Assembly (NCBI GenBank): GCA_964472315.1
Contig: CAYYJS010000001.1
Location: forward strand, 62,001-126,000
DNA: 64,000 nucleotides
Direction: 5' to 3'
Source: CAYYJS01 sp964472315
GTDB lineage: Bacteria; Verrucomicrobiota; Kiritimatiellia; UBA8416
Shown here: one piece after another, positions 1 to 7,896 of the stretch
Layout of the letters: each line of letters starts with the position of its first letter
Position numbering within the stretch: position 1 is the stretch's first letter
Notes under the pieces: generated by a model
What the model was told of the DNA's origin: nothing
The model's database searches: none
What the model saw: only the letters and a program-made list of their open reading frames with translations
Position numbers and translations under genes: made by a program

Positions 1-178
1 GACCGCGATCGGGGCGGCGCGCCGCCCGTATCGAATCGAAAAGTCGCGTGAAGAACGGCAGGCGAAGCCGGAGCATTCCCTCGGCAAGCCGCCCCGATGC
101 AAGGCCTGTCCGCGCCGGTTTGTCCGCTTCGCCGCGGTTCCCGGTGGATGCCTTCTCGTCGAACTGCCGTTGTGCCAT
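1..178 (-). CDS. 5' end of an unrecognised gene, truncated by the window edge
   Basis: An open frame starts at the ATG complementary to 176-178 and stays open for 59 codons to the window edge. It is preceded by a good ribosome binding site (GGGGAGAGG ending about 5 bases before the ATG on the minus strand). The predicted product begins MAQRQFDEKASTGNRGEA and is basic, rich in Arg and Gly, with a short hydrophobic patch (LRLRLPFFTRLF) near residues 36-47. No family is recognisable from this fragment. It would be transcribed divergently from the flavodiiron gene at 377, leaving about 200 bases of shared upstream region. The main support is the Shine-Dalgarno sequence and open frame. Confidence 0.4.
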   Translation of the reverse strand, partial: MAQRQFDEKASTGNRGEADKPARTGLASGRLAEGMLRLRLPFFTRLFDSIRAARRPDRG

Positions 179-376
179 GGATGCCCTCTCCCCGATCGCC
201 CGTCGTTTTATCGCCCTCCATACAGGGGGGGGACGCACAACGAATACCCTAACGACGCGCGAAAGTCTATCCGCCATTGGGTGGGCAGCAGGGCAAACGG
301 AAAACGGAACGTAGACAGCCCGTTTCCGTCCCTGTAGACTAACTGGCGTGGTCAACCGAGGAAGAAGGAGTTAGCG

Positions 377-1564
377 ATGCAGACTCGTAAAATTCGCGAA
401 GGGATTGAGGCGCTTTCCAGCGTTCACTGGGAACGGCGGATGTTCGACTCGCTTATCCCGTTGCCGGACGGCACCAGTTACAATGCGTATGTCGTTCATG
501 GTTCGAAGGCCGTCGCGCTGATCGACAGTGCCGACCCGGTGTTCCGTGACGCGCTGCTGGGCGCGACGACAGCGTTGGATCGCGTCGATTTCGTGGTGTC
601 GCAGCACGCGGAACAGGACCACTCGGGTACGATTCCCGACCTGCTCGAACGCTTCCCGGGCGCCACGCTGCTCTGCAGCGAAAAGGCGCGGGATATGCTG
701 ACCGCCCATTTGCATGTCAGCGCGGAACGTATCCGCGTCGTGGCCGACGGCGAAAGCGTGTCGCTGGGCGACAAGACCTTGACGTTTGTGTATACGCCTT
801 GGGTTCATTGGCCGGAGACCATGTGTACGTTCGTTCCGGAAGCCAAGTGCCTGTTCTCGTGCGACTTCTTCGGGTCGCATCTGGCCACCACGGACCTGTT
901 CGTCACCGATCAGGCGCGCGTGTACGAAGCGGCCAAGCGGTACTACGCGGAGATCATGATGCCGTTCCGCTCGGTGATCGTTAAGAACCTTGCGAGAATC
1001 GGAGCGCTCGATTTCGACATGATCGCCCCCAGCCACGGGCCGGTGTACGATCGGCCCGCCTTTATTCTGGACGCCTACCGGGACTGGGTGTCGCCCCTGG
1101 TGAAGAACGAAGTCGTTCTGCCGTACATCAGCATGCATGGAAGCACGGAGCGGATGGCCAAGCACCTGATCGACGCACTGGTGGCCAGGGGCGTCACCGT
1201 GCACCCGTTCGACCTGGCGGTTACCGATATCGGCAAACTGGCAATCAGTCTCGTCGATGCGGCTACCCTGATCGTCGGCACGCCAACGGTCCACATCGGC
1301 CCCCACCCGGCGGTATACTACGCTTCGCACCTTGCCAACCTGCTGCGGCCCAAAGTGAAATATGCGGGCATTATCGGCTCCTACGGATGGAGCAGCAAGG
1401 CGATCGAACAGATTACCGGCTTGATTCCGAACCTCAAGGTCGAGGTGCTGGGCACGGTGCTCCAGAAAGGGTTGCCGACCGACGAAACATGTCGGCAGCT
1501 TGACGCGCTGGCGGATGCCGTCGCCGCCGCGCACCGGCGGGACGAGCTTGTCCGGAAGCCGTGA
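377..1564 (+). CDS. fprA: A-type flavodiiron protein (FprA family O2/NO reductase)
   Basis: Cytoplasmic oxygen- or nitric-oxide-scavenging flavoprotein of 395 aa, the usual length for class A flavodiiron proteins. The N-terminal half is a metallo-beta-lactamase-like domain with the diiron ligand set visible: H77, E79, D81 and H82 in HAEQDH, H144 in WVHWPE, D163 in CDFFGSH and H220 in PSHGPV. The C-terminal half, from about residue 248, is a flavodoxin-like FMN domain with the phosphate loop SMHGST at 252-257. Most relatives have SMWGST or SMYGST, so His254 is a small variation. The ATG at 377 has AAGGAG about 7 bases upstream. The next gene, a corrinoid activator, follows on the same strand after 166 bases. 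The protein normally receives electrons from rubredoxin or F420H2; no such partner is visible here. Its presence supports an anaerobic or microaerobic lifestyle. Confidence 0.93.
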   Translation: MQTRKIREGIEALSSVHWERRMFDSLIPLPDGTSYNAYVVHGSKAVALIDSADPVFRDALLGATTALDRVDFVVSQHAEQDHSGTIPDLLERFPGATLLCSEKARDMLTAHLHVSAERIRVVADGESVSLGDKTLTFVYTPWVHWPETMCTFVPEAKCLFSCDFFGSHLATTDLFVTDQARVYEAAKRYYAEIMMPFRSVIVKNLARIGALDFDMIAPSHGPVYDRPAFILDAYRDWVSPLVKNEVVLPYISMHGSTERMAKHLIDALVARGVTVHPFDLAVTDIGKLAISLVDAATLIVGTPTVHIGPHPAVYYASHLANLLRPKVKYAGIIGSYGWSSKAIEQITGLIPNLKVEVLGTVLQKGLPTDETCRQLDALADAVAAAHRRDELVRKP

Positions 1565-1592
1565 CAACCATGTTCCGCCAGATGGCGTGGCC

Positions 1593-1615
1593 TTGGCGTG
1601 CTTGGCGTCTTGGCG
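1593..1615. repeat. Three iterated TTGGCG units
   Basis: TTGGCG occurs at 1593-1598, 1602-1607 and 1610-1615, in the gap between the flavodiiron gene and the corrinoid activator gene. The spacing of 9 and 8 bases is close to one unit per helical turn. It could be a dispersed intergenic repeat or a protein-binding array; only one copy is seen in this window. Confidence 0.4.
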
Positions 1616-1698
1616 GTTTCCAATGCGGTACCGTGGTGAATGCGCATGCAGCACCCCGGGCATGGTGCGGTGGCGCTGGTCATCGAGGAGGTATATTC

Positions 1699-1720
1699 CG
1701 GCGCCACGCGTCTGGCGCCG
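1699..1720. repeat. Hairpin upstream of the corrinoid activator gene
   Basis: CGGCGCCA at 1699-1706 and TGGCGCCG at 1713-1720 form a perfect 8-bp stem with a 6-base loop. It ends 10 bases before the ATG at 1731, so in the transcript it would sit next to the ribosome binding region. It may affect translation or be an incidental GC-rich palindrome. Confidence 0.45.
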
Positions 1721-1730
1721 TGAGAAGCGT

Positions 1731-3584
1731 ATGAAAGAACAACAGTTGCGAGTCACGTTTCAACCCCAAGGCCGTTCGGTATCCGTGATTAGCGGAACGA
1801 CCATTCTGGAAGCCGCCGCCCGTGCCGGGTTGGTTATCGATACACCGTGCGGTGGCGCCGGCACCTGCGGCAAATGTCGCGTGCGCGTGGTGGCGAATGC
1901 GGGTCTTCCAACCGATGCCGACGAGAGGGCCTTCTCGGGCCGGGAACTGCGGGAGGGCTGGCGGCTGGCGTGTCAGACGCCGATCGAAAGCGAGACGGTC
2001 GTCTTTGTCCCGGCGACATCCCTGTTCGGAGGCGCTCCCCAGATCCTCGCGACGGGGGCGTCCCCGGCCACGAAGGAGGTGCTGCCCGCGATTCGCAAGG
2101 TCTATGTGGAGCTTGCCGCGCCCACGCTCGAGGATGACATGCCTGACCTGCTGCGGCTGGAACGGAGCGTCGGCCCGCTCAAGGCCGACCTGCCGATGGT
2201 GCGACACGTTTCCAGCGCCATGCGCGCGCAGGGGTTCAAAGGCACGGCCGTGCTGGCGGAGCATCGATTGATCGACTTCGAACCCGGCGACACGCACGAC
2301 CGTTGTTTCGGAGTCGCATTCGATATCGGCACCACGACGATGGTCGGCGAACTGGTCAGCCTGTGTGACGGACGGGACCTTGCCGTGGTGTCCCGCATGA
2401 ACCCCCAGGTCAGTTTCGGCGACGACGTGCTCTCCCGCATCAAGCACACCGCGTCCTGTGCGGGATGTTTGGACGAAATGCGCTCGATCGTTGTGCGCGA
2501 GATCGCGAGTATGATCGACGCGCTATGCGCGGGGGCCGGGGTCAGCCGTGAGAACGTGTACGAGGCGGCATTTGCCGGCAACACGACCATGGAGCACATT
2601 TTGTGCGGTATCAATCCGACGCAACTGGGCGAACTGCCGTTCGTTCCCGCGCATGCCAGGGGACTCCTCGTGCCGGCAGTCGAGTTCGGCATTCCCATCC
2701 ATCACGGGGCGCTGGCGTACGTGTTCCCCATCATCGGTGGATTCGTGGGGGGCGACACCACGGCCGGCATGCTGGCAACCCAGATTGACCGCCTTGAGGG
2801 TCCCGTGCTGATGGTGGACATCGGCACCAACGGTGAGATCGTCCTCGCCCACGACACCAACTTCTATGCCGCGTCCACGGCGGCCGGACCCGCTTTCGAA
2901 GGCGCCCGGATCGCATGCGGCATGCGGGGCACGCACGGCGCGATCGAAAAAGTGGTTTTTGACGGAGACGTCCGGATGGAGGTCATCGGCAATACCGCGG
3001 CGACCGGCATCTGCGGCAGCGGGTTGATCGACCTGGTCGCGGAGTTGCTGGACCATGGCATCGTATCCCCGGAAGGGCAACTCCTGTCGAAAGACGAGCT
3101 TCCACGAACGTTGCCGCCCGCCTTGGCTGGACGGGTGCAAGAGGATGAGGACGGCCAGCCGCGGTTTGTAGTCACCGACGCTACGCCGGGCCGGACGGCA
3201 CCGCCCGTGTTCCTGACCCAGCGCGACATTCGGGAGGTGCAACTGGGCAGCGGGGCGATCCGCGCGGGCATCTCCATCCTGTTACGCAAGGCCGGGCTTA
3301 AGGTGGCGGACCTGAAGACCGTCCTGATTGCCGGTGGTTTCGGCAACTTCATCCGTCGCAGCAGTGCGCAACGCATCGGCCTGCTTCCCGCGGGGATCGA
3401 CCATCAACGCATCCGCTATGTCGGGAATGCTTCGCTTGCCGGCGCCAAGGCGTCTTTGCTTTCCACGGAGGCGCGGCGCCGGGGCGAGGAAATGGCGCGG
3501 CGCGCCCGGCATGTGGATCTGTCCACGGCGGAAGGATTTCATGAGGAATTCGCGGACGCCATGCTCTTTCCGTCGGTCCGATGA
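1731..3584 (+). CDS. Ferredoxin-ASKHA corrinoid activation protein (RACo-like)
   Basis: Predicted ATP-dependent reductive activator of corrinoid proteins, 617 aa. The N-terminus is a plant-type 2Fe-2S ferredoxin domain (about 1-90) with ligands C40, C46, C49 and C81. The C-terminal two thirds is an ASKHA ATPase domain (DUF4445 type) with phosphate-binding motifs FDIGTTT near 195 and MVDIGTNGE near 360, the segment TGICGSGLIDL, and a late adenosine motif LIAGGFGNF near 530. Known relatives reduce Co(II) cobalamin on methyltransferase or acetyl-CoA-pathway corrinoid proteins. The open frame extends upstream to 1500, but the ATG at 1731 is chosen because the ferredoxin fold begins there; its ribosome site is weak (TGAGAAG). 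No corrinoid protein or methyltransferase is adjacent, so the client is unknown. Confidence 0.88.
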   Translation: MKEQQLRVTFQPQGRSVSVISGTTILEAAARAGLVIDTPCGGAGTCGKCRVRVVANAGLPTDADERAFSGRELREGWRLACQTPIESETVVFVPATSLFGGAPQILATGASPATKEVLPAIRKVYVELAAPTLEDDMPDLLRLERSVGPLKADLPMVRHVSSAMRAQGFKGTAVLAEHRLIDFEPGDTHDRCFGVAFDIGTTTMVGELVSLCDGRDLAVVSRMNPQVSFGDDVLSRIKHTASCAGCLDEMRSIVVREIASMIDALCAGAGVSRENVYEAAFAGNTTMEHILCGINPTQLGELPFVPAHARGLLVPAVEFGIPIHHGALAYVFPIIGGFVGGDTTAGMLATQIDRLEGPVLMVDIGTNGEIVLAHDTNFYAASTAAGPAFEGARIACGMRGTHGAIEKVVFDGDVRMEVIGNTAATGICGSGLIDLVAELLDHGIVSPEGQLLSKDELPRTLPPALAGRVQEDEDGQPRFVVTDATPGRTAPPVFLTQRDIREVQLGSGAIRAGISILLRKAGLKVADLKTVLIAGGFGNFIRRSSAQRIGLLPAGIDHQRIRYVGNASLAGAKASLLSTEARRRGEEMARRARHVDLSTAEGFHEEFADAMLFPSVR

Positions 3585-3650
3585 CCTTCGACCGGACGCG
3601 AGCAAGGGTCTTAACCGACTCGCCTACGCGAATCCGCCTTCGTCCTTCGC

Positions 3651-4307
3651 TCAGGGATGTCGGCGGAGGCTGCGTCGCACATCACGCGAGAGTGCAATCA
3701 GGACGGCGGGGAGGAACGGTTCCGCTGTCGGTGGAATCGTCAGCTCCAGGCGTTTCATTTGTCCTGCCAGATAAGGGGTGTCCATCGCATTGCAGCCAGC
3801 CTCGAATATGGATTGCAGGTCATCGATATCCTTCGGACGCGGCATGCCTGCCGTCAAGGCGTACAGTTTGGCAAGGATGATATCCTCGAGGGTGAGCACA
3901 GGCACCGGACCGAACCCGAAATCGACCTTGTTGTCCTGCGCTCGCGGAACCGCATCGCGCGCCCACGGCAGCGATGGCAGCAGAATATCCACGCCCGATG
4001 CATGCGATTTGTCCGCTGCCCGCCCGACAACCATGCAGGGCGTCGTATTCTGCCGACGAATGGCAAATAGCGGACCCCCGGCAAGATCCGCCTTGCGTGC
4101 GATTCCGGTCGCAAGACCGATCGCCTCCAGAACGGCAACTGCCGTCTTAACGCTTTCCGATCCCGTCAGGATGACGAGGTCGACATCCATGGTCAGTCGG
4201 GATTCCTTTCTGTACAAGGACGCCGCCAGCCCGCCTGCAACGGCATATGGCACATGGCGGGTATCGAGTTCGTGTGTTGCCGCTTTGAAAAGGGACTCAA
4301 GCGACAT
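3651..4307 (-). CDS. Nucleotidyltransferase-fold protein, putative AbiEii-like toxin
   Basis: A 218-aa protein of the nucleotidyltransferase superfamily. The N-terminal half shows the expected pattern: a Gly-Gly turn in AVAGGLAASL (about 23-32), then the acidic motif TMDVDLVI (about 39-46), matching the GG...TxDxDL signature of AbiEii and related proteins. A C-terminal helical region carries LEDIILAKLYAL, also typical of the family. It overlaps the end of the upstream winged-helix gene by 11 bp, so the two are co-translated. Known AbiEii and MenA toxins transfer nucleotides to tRNA or other targets; that activity is inferred by family only. Small accessory nucleotidyltransferases of other function share this fold. 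The context, beside an HsdR remnant, favours a defence or toxin-antitoxin role. Confidence 0.7.
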   Translation of the reverse strand: MSLESLFKAATHELDTRHVPYAVAGGLAASLYRKESRLTMDVDLVILTGSESVKTAVAVLEAIGLATGIARKADLAGGPLFAIRRQNTTPCMVVGRAADKSHASGVDILLPSLPWARDAVPRAQDNKVDFGFGPVPVLTLEDIILAKLYALTAGMPRPKDIDDLQSIFEAGCNAMDTPYLAGQMKRLELTIPPTAEPFLPAVLIALSRDVRRSLRRHP

Positions 4308-4677
4308 CGCGAGACTCCCTTGCCCGGTCCAGCATACTGCCGGCCTCCCGGATAAAAGGCAGAATACGGGCCGCCCGCCGGCCCAGCATTCGGCAACGGC
4401 TTGCGGTCACGGCGCGGGAGGCCGCCGTAAAAACCGCATCAAGCAACTCGGCATCGGGATGTGCGCGGTTCAAGGCGTAACGGGGGCCGGCGGTATACGC
4501 CGTGCGATTCACCAGTTTCTCCTTCACCAGTGCGTTGAGCGCCAGTTCGGCCGAATGCGGCAGCACACCCGCAATCCTTGCCAGCGGTCGTAGGCCGGCT
4601 GGTGCGGGCTGATACATCAACGCGCGCAGGATTTCGGTGCGGGCCGCCGAAGACAACAATATTCCCAAGTTGGTCAT
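4297..4677 (-). CDS. Winged-helix regulator, putative antitoxin partner
   Basis: Small winged helix-turn-helix protein of 126 aa that probably represses its own operon and may neutralise the downstream nucleotidyltransferase. The helix-turn-helix lies at about 1-70 (SSAARTEILRALMYQ, then a wing with NRTAYTAGPRYALN). The 3' end overlaps the toxin-like gene by 11 bp. An ATG 15 bases further upstream (complement of 4690-4692) is also in frame, but it overlaps the -10 box of a strong promoter. The ATG complementary to 4675-4677 lies almost exactly at the predicted transcription start, so the mRNA is probably leaderless. Autoregulated HTH plus nucleotidyltransferase pairs are a common toxin-antitoxin arrangement; the assignment is inferential. 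Confidence 0.65.
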   Translation of the reverse strand: MTNLGILLSSAARTEILRALMYQPAPAGLRPLARIAGVLPHSAELALNALVKEKLVNRTAYTAGPRYALNRAHPDAELLDAVFTAASRAVTASRCRMLGRRAARILPFIREAGSMLDRARESRDVA

Positions 4678-4684
4678 ATGCTGT

Positions 4685-4713
4685 ATAATCATTTAGACAA
4701 AAGTGGATGTCAA
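4685..4713 (-). promoter_or_regulatory. Sigma-70-like promoter of the HTH/nucleotidyltransferase pair
   Basis: On the minus strand there is a perfect -35 TTGACA (complement of 4708-4713), a 17-base spacer, and a -10 box GATTAT (complement of 4685-4690). The predicted transcription start, about 7 bases after the -10 box, falls at 4678-4677, where the ATG of the winged-helix gene begins. The local sequence is AT-rich compared with its surroundings. Confidence 0.6.
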
Positions 4714-4830
4714 CCCGTATTGCTGACGGGTCTCTGGACTACAAACGGGGAGGGGATCGGTGGACGAGAGCGGCGGCGAGAGCGGTGGACGAGATGATGG
4801 ATTCCCAATAGTGGCCCGCTCTCGTCACGG

Positions 4831-5184
4831 TCATGCTGCGACCGTTTGCTGGTATAGATACTTCTGAAAACCGGAGAAGGCTTTGTTGATCTCTTCGGGA
4901 CGGCCACCGAGGTCCGCTACTGCATCCGCAAGGGAGTTGTGATACTTGAGCAGCAGCAGCGGAGTGAGTTTCTCCTGATCGAGTTCTTCCACGCCGACCG
5001 TGATGTAGTGCTGGAGGACGAAATCGAGGAAGAGTTGCTGCTTGGCATTGAACCGGGTGTTGATGTGGACCCGTGCATGCGCGGCGCGGACTTCTCGGGT
5101 GACCGGTGGCATGGCGTAGGCGACGTGGGCCAGCACGTCGAACAGGCCTTCACGAAGTCGTTTAGGAACACTCTCGACCGCTTG
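4831..5184 (-). pseudogene. hsdR: C-terminal remnant of type I restriction subunit HsdR
   Basis: The minus-strand frame from 5184 to the TGA at 4831-4833 encodes about 117 residues that match the C-terminal end of EcoEI-type HsdR proteins: RFNAKQQLFLDFVLQ, VGVEELDQEKLTPLLLLKY and KAFSGFQKYLYQ. A full HsdR is 750 aa or more, with helicase and nuclease domains. Here an in-frame stop (complement of 5185-5187) precedes the homologous part, and the divergent transporter operon starts at 5278, so the rest is gone. There is no ATG; only an internal GTG at 5136 could start translation. No hsdM or hsdS is visible. It is a decayed restriction-modification remnant beside the toxin-antitoxin-like pair. 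Confidence 0.8.
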
Positions 5185-5210
5185 TCAATCGCCACCGCGT
5201 GTTCTACTCT
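5182..5210 (+). promoter_or_regulatory. Candidate promoter of the seven-gene transporter operon
   Basis: TTGTCA at 5182-5187 and TACTCT at 5205-5210 are separated by 17 bases. The -35 matches 5 of 6 consensus positions, the -10 only 3 of 6. It lies 67 bases before the first gene of the operon. The position is suitable but the -10 is weak. Confidence 0.33.
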
Positions 5211-5277
5211 AACCGCCTGATAAGCGCGTGAAGATGCAGCCGCCCCCCCCCGTGAGGCAGCGAAGGAACAGAACCGC

Positions 5278-7896
5278 ATGGTCATCCAAGACAGTCAGCG
5301 AGTCCGCCCGGGACTGACCGTGCGGTCCTTTGTCGTCACGCTCTTCGCGCTCCTGCTGATGGGGATATGGATCGAATACGAGGAACTCTACAACGCCTAT
5401 GGCGGCCCGCTGGCCGAGAACGTGCCTCCGAACAGCGCCGTGGGGGTCATCTGCGCCCTGCTGGTCGTCAGCACCGGTCTCTACATGGTCCGCCGGTCGC
5501 TGCGTTTGATGGCGTCCGAGCTGGTGGTCATCTACGCCGCGCTGCTTCTGGCCGCCCCCCTCATGACACAGGGCATGTGGCATCGTCTGTTCGGTCTGGT
5601 CGCGGCCATTCCCCATCACCAGGATTTCAAGTCCTACGACAGCCTTCCGCCCATGCTCTGGCCGCACGGACCGAACCTCGTCCGGAACGGCACATTCGAC
5701 GAAGGCCTGGCCGGATTCCGGCACGAAGCCGGCGGGACGGTAACGTGGCAGGCGATCGACCGCGGCGGGAAGGGCGTCTGGAAGAGTCCGGTGCTGAGCA
5801 ACGACGGCGACCCGCGGGCGCGGGCGGCGCTGGTTCTGGAGATTCCGCGACGCGACGCGCGGGGTGTCGAGCAACTCGTTCCCGGCGAAGCCTATCTGTT
5901 CGCGCTGCTCGTCAAGGCGGATGGCTTCGCAAAGGGATCCGCCTGCCTGGTTACGGCGCAGGCGGATGACGGCTTCCCGACGCCCATCGTCGTCAGTCCC
6001 GAAAGCACCCAGCCGACGTTCGCGATGCCCTCGGGCTTCCGGCGCGTCGGCGTGAACCCGTTCAACGTCCCCGTGGAGCTGAAGGAACGGCTGATCCTGC
6101 GCATCGCCCTGACGGGCGAGGGCACGCTGGCCGTGCAGGACGTTCAGTTCTTCAGCATGGAAGCCGTGGAGCGCGCGTTTTCCGGGCGGCGACGCGTGTC
6201 CGAAAGCCGTCTGACGGAACTCGGCGCGGACGAACGCGACTCCACCGTCGTCAAGCCCGACCGCATGTTCAGCCTCGCGGGCGTGACATACCTGGTGACC
6301 GGCTTCATTCCCATGGGCCAGTGGGCCAGGCCGATGTTCGCGTGGGGATCGCTCATTGCCGCGCTGTTTCTGGGGTTGCTGGGGCTCAGCGTCCTGATGC
6401 GCAAACAGTGGGTGGAACACGAGCGCTTCACATTTCCGCTCAACATTCTACCCAAGGCGCTGTTCGCCGAGGCGACGGACGACGCGGGGCGTGTGCGCCT
6501 GCCCATCTTCCGCAACCGCGTCATGTGGCTCGGCTTTGCCGTCACGCTGCCGCTCGTGCTGCTCAAGGGCATCCGCTTCTACTTCCCGGGCCTTCCGGGT
6601 CCGACCTCGGCGAATATCGATTTCGCCTCCTTCGTGACCAGCCCGCCGGCCAAGGCCTATCTGGCGGATGTCGGGATCGGTACGACCATCAACGTGGGAC
6701 TGTCATTCTGTCTGCTGGCGATCGTGTTGCTGATCGAGACGGATGTGCTGTTCTCGTTGTGGGCCACGTTTCTGCTCTTCCGTCTGTGGAACCTGTTCGG
6801 GTTGCTGTTCCACTTCAACCGGTTCCCCGGATACCCGTGGGAGCACCAGCAAACCATGGGGGCGTACATGGCCTATGCGCTGCTGGCCGTCTTCGTGGGG
6901 CGGCACCATCTGGGCAAGGTGTTCCGGACCGTGCTGCGGCGCGGCGGGAGCGGTGTGGACGACGCCGACGAAGTCGTTTCCTACCGGACGGCACTGCTGC
7001 TGATCGCGGGATCGCTGATCGCCATCACGGCATGGAGCATCTGGGTCGGCATGGGGGCATCGGCGGGGCTGCTGTTCTTCGGATACATCCTGCTGTGCGG
7101 CTTCGTGGCATCCCGCATTCGGGCCGAATGCGGCGCGCCGATCGGGTATCTGACGCCCTACTTCGGCATGCAGTTTGTGGCGGCCATGGGCGGGATCGCG
7201 GTCTTCAAGTCGACCGGCATGCTTGTGGCGGCGATCTGCAGCGGGTTCATGTGCACCGTCTGCTTCCTGCTGATCGCGCCGGCGCAGGTGGAGATGATGG
7301 AACTCGGGCGCCACTTCAACGTGCGGCCGCGGGATATCGGCGCCGGTCTGACGCTGGGACTCGTGGGCGGCGTGGTCATCGGCGGGTTCGTGCTGCTGTG
7401 CTGGTTGTATGGATTCGGCGCCGACAATCTGCGAACGCCCTGGCCCTACGATCAGAACTGGTACTTCGCCGGGTTCCGGAGCGAGGCGACGGCCGCCGAT
7501 CGCGCGTTCGAGGCTGGAACCATCGGCTGTAACCCGGAAACGCAACCGATGAACGTCATGCGCAATCCCAATGCCAAGGGATTGGGGGTCGGCGCCCTGA
7601 TGACGTTTGCGCTCGCGGGGCTCCGCAGTCGCTTTGTCTGGTTCCCGTTCCATCCGCTGGGGTATGTGCTGGCATCCACCTTCTTCATGAAAGGGGTCTG
7701 GTTTGTCATGTTCCTGGCCTGGCTGGCGCGCAACCTGGTGTTCAAGATCGGCGGTGCGCGGTCGATTCGCCACGGGCTGGCGCCGTTCGCCATCGGCATG
7801 TTCCTGGCCTGCATCGCGTCGATCGTGTTTTTCGATATCGCGGGCATTTGTTTGAGAACCCAGGGCGTCGTGGATATCTACAGCCGAATCCCTTAG
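5278..7896 (+). CDS. Multi-pass OPT-like membrane protein with inserted CBM-like domain (DUF6785/DUF6784 type)
   Basis: First gene of the transporter operon, 872 aa. Three hydrophobic helices (about 17-35, 57-78, 85-105) are followed by a large non-membrane domain (about 130-300) that starts NLVRNGTFDEGLAGF, the typical opening of a CBM4/9-type jelly-roll. About ten further membrane segments follow from residue 333 to the C-terminus. The membrane part resembles the oligopeptide-transporter-like families I know as DUF6785/DUF6784, common in PVC bacteria; substrate and direction of transport are unknown. AAGGA lies 10 bases upstream of the ATG. The next gene starts directly after the stop codon. 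A paralogous membrane core, without the insert, is encoded at 13179. The family call is from recollection of motifs and would need a profile search. Confidence 0.65.
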   Translation: MVIQDSQRVRPGLTVRSFVVTLFALLLMGIWIEYEELYNAYGGPLAENVPPNSAVGVICALLVVSTGLYMVRRSLRLMASELVVIYAALLLAAPLMTQGMWHRLFGLVAAIPHHQDFKSYDSLPPMLWPHGPNLVRNGTFDEGLAGFRHEAGGTVTWQAIDRGGKGVWKSPVLSNDGDPRARAALVLEIPRRDARGVEQLVPGEAYLFALLVKADGFAKGSACLVTAQADDGFPTPIVVSPESTQPTFAMPSGFRRVGVNPFNVPVELKERLILRIALTGEGTLAVQDVQFFSMEAVERAFSGRRRVSESRLTELGADERDSTVVKPDRMFSLAGVTYLVTGFIPMGQWARPMFAWGSLIAALFLGLLGLSVLMRKQWVEHERFTFPLNILPKALFAEATDDAGRVRLPIFRNRVMWLGFAVTLPLVLLKGIRFYFPGLPGPTSANIDFASFVTSPPAKAYLADVGIGTTINVGLSFCLLAIVLLIETDVLFSLWATFLLFRLWNLFGLLFHFNRFPGYPWEHQQTMGAYMAYALLAVFVGRHHLGKVFRTVLRRGGSGVDDADEVVSYRTALLLIAGSLIAITAWSIWVGMGASAGLLFFGYILLCGFVASRIRAECGAPIGYLTPYFGMQFVAAMGGIAVFKSTGMLVAAICSGFMCTVCFLLIAPAQVEMMELGRHFNVRPRDIGAGLTLGLVGGVVIGGFVLLCWLYGFGADNLRTPWPYDQNWYFAGFRSEATAADRAFEAGTIGCNPETQPMNVMRNPNAKGLGVGALMTFALAGLRSRFVWFPFHPLGYVLASTFFMKGVWFVMFLAWLARNLVFKIGGARSIRHGLAPFAIGMFLACIASIVFFDIAGICLRTQGVVDIYSRIP

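Noticed and set aside
48..314. An 88-codon plus-strand frame at the left edge
   Set aside because: Arg/Ser-rich, without Shine-Dalgarno or known domain; the opposite strand has a better-supported start.
1500..1730. The upstream extension of the corrinoid activator frame as coding sequence
   Set aside because: The extension overlaps the end of the flavodiiron gene in another frame and lies before the ferredoxin domain, which starts properly at 1731.
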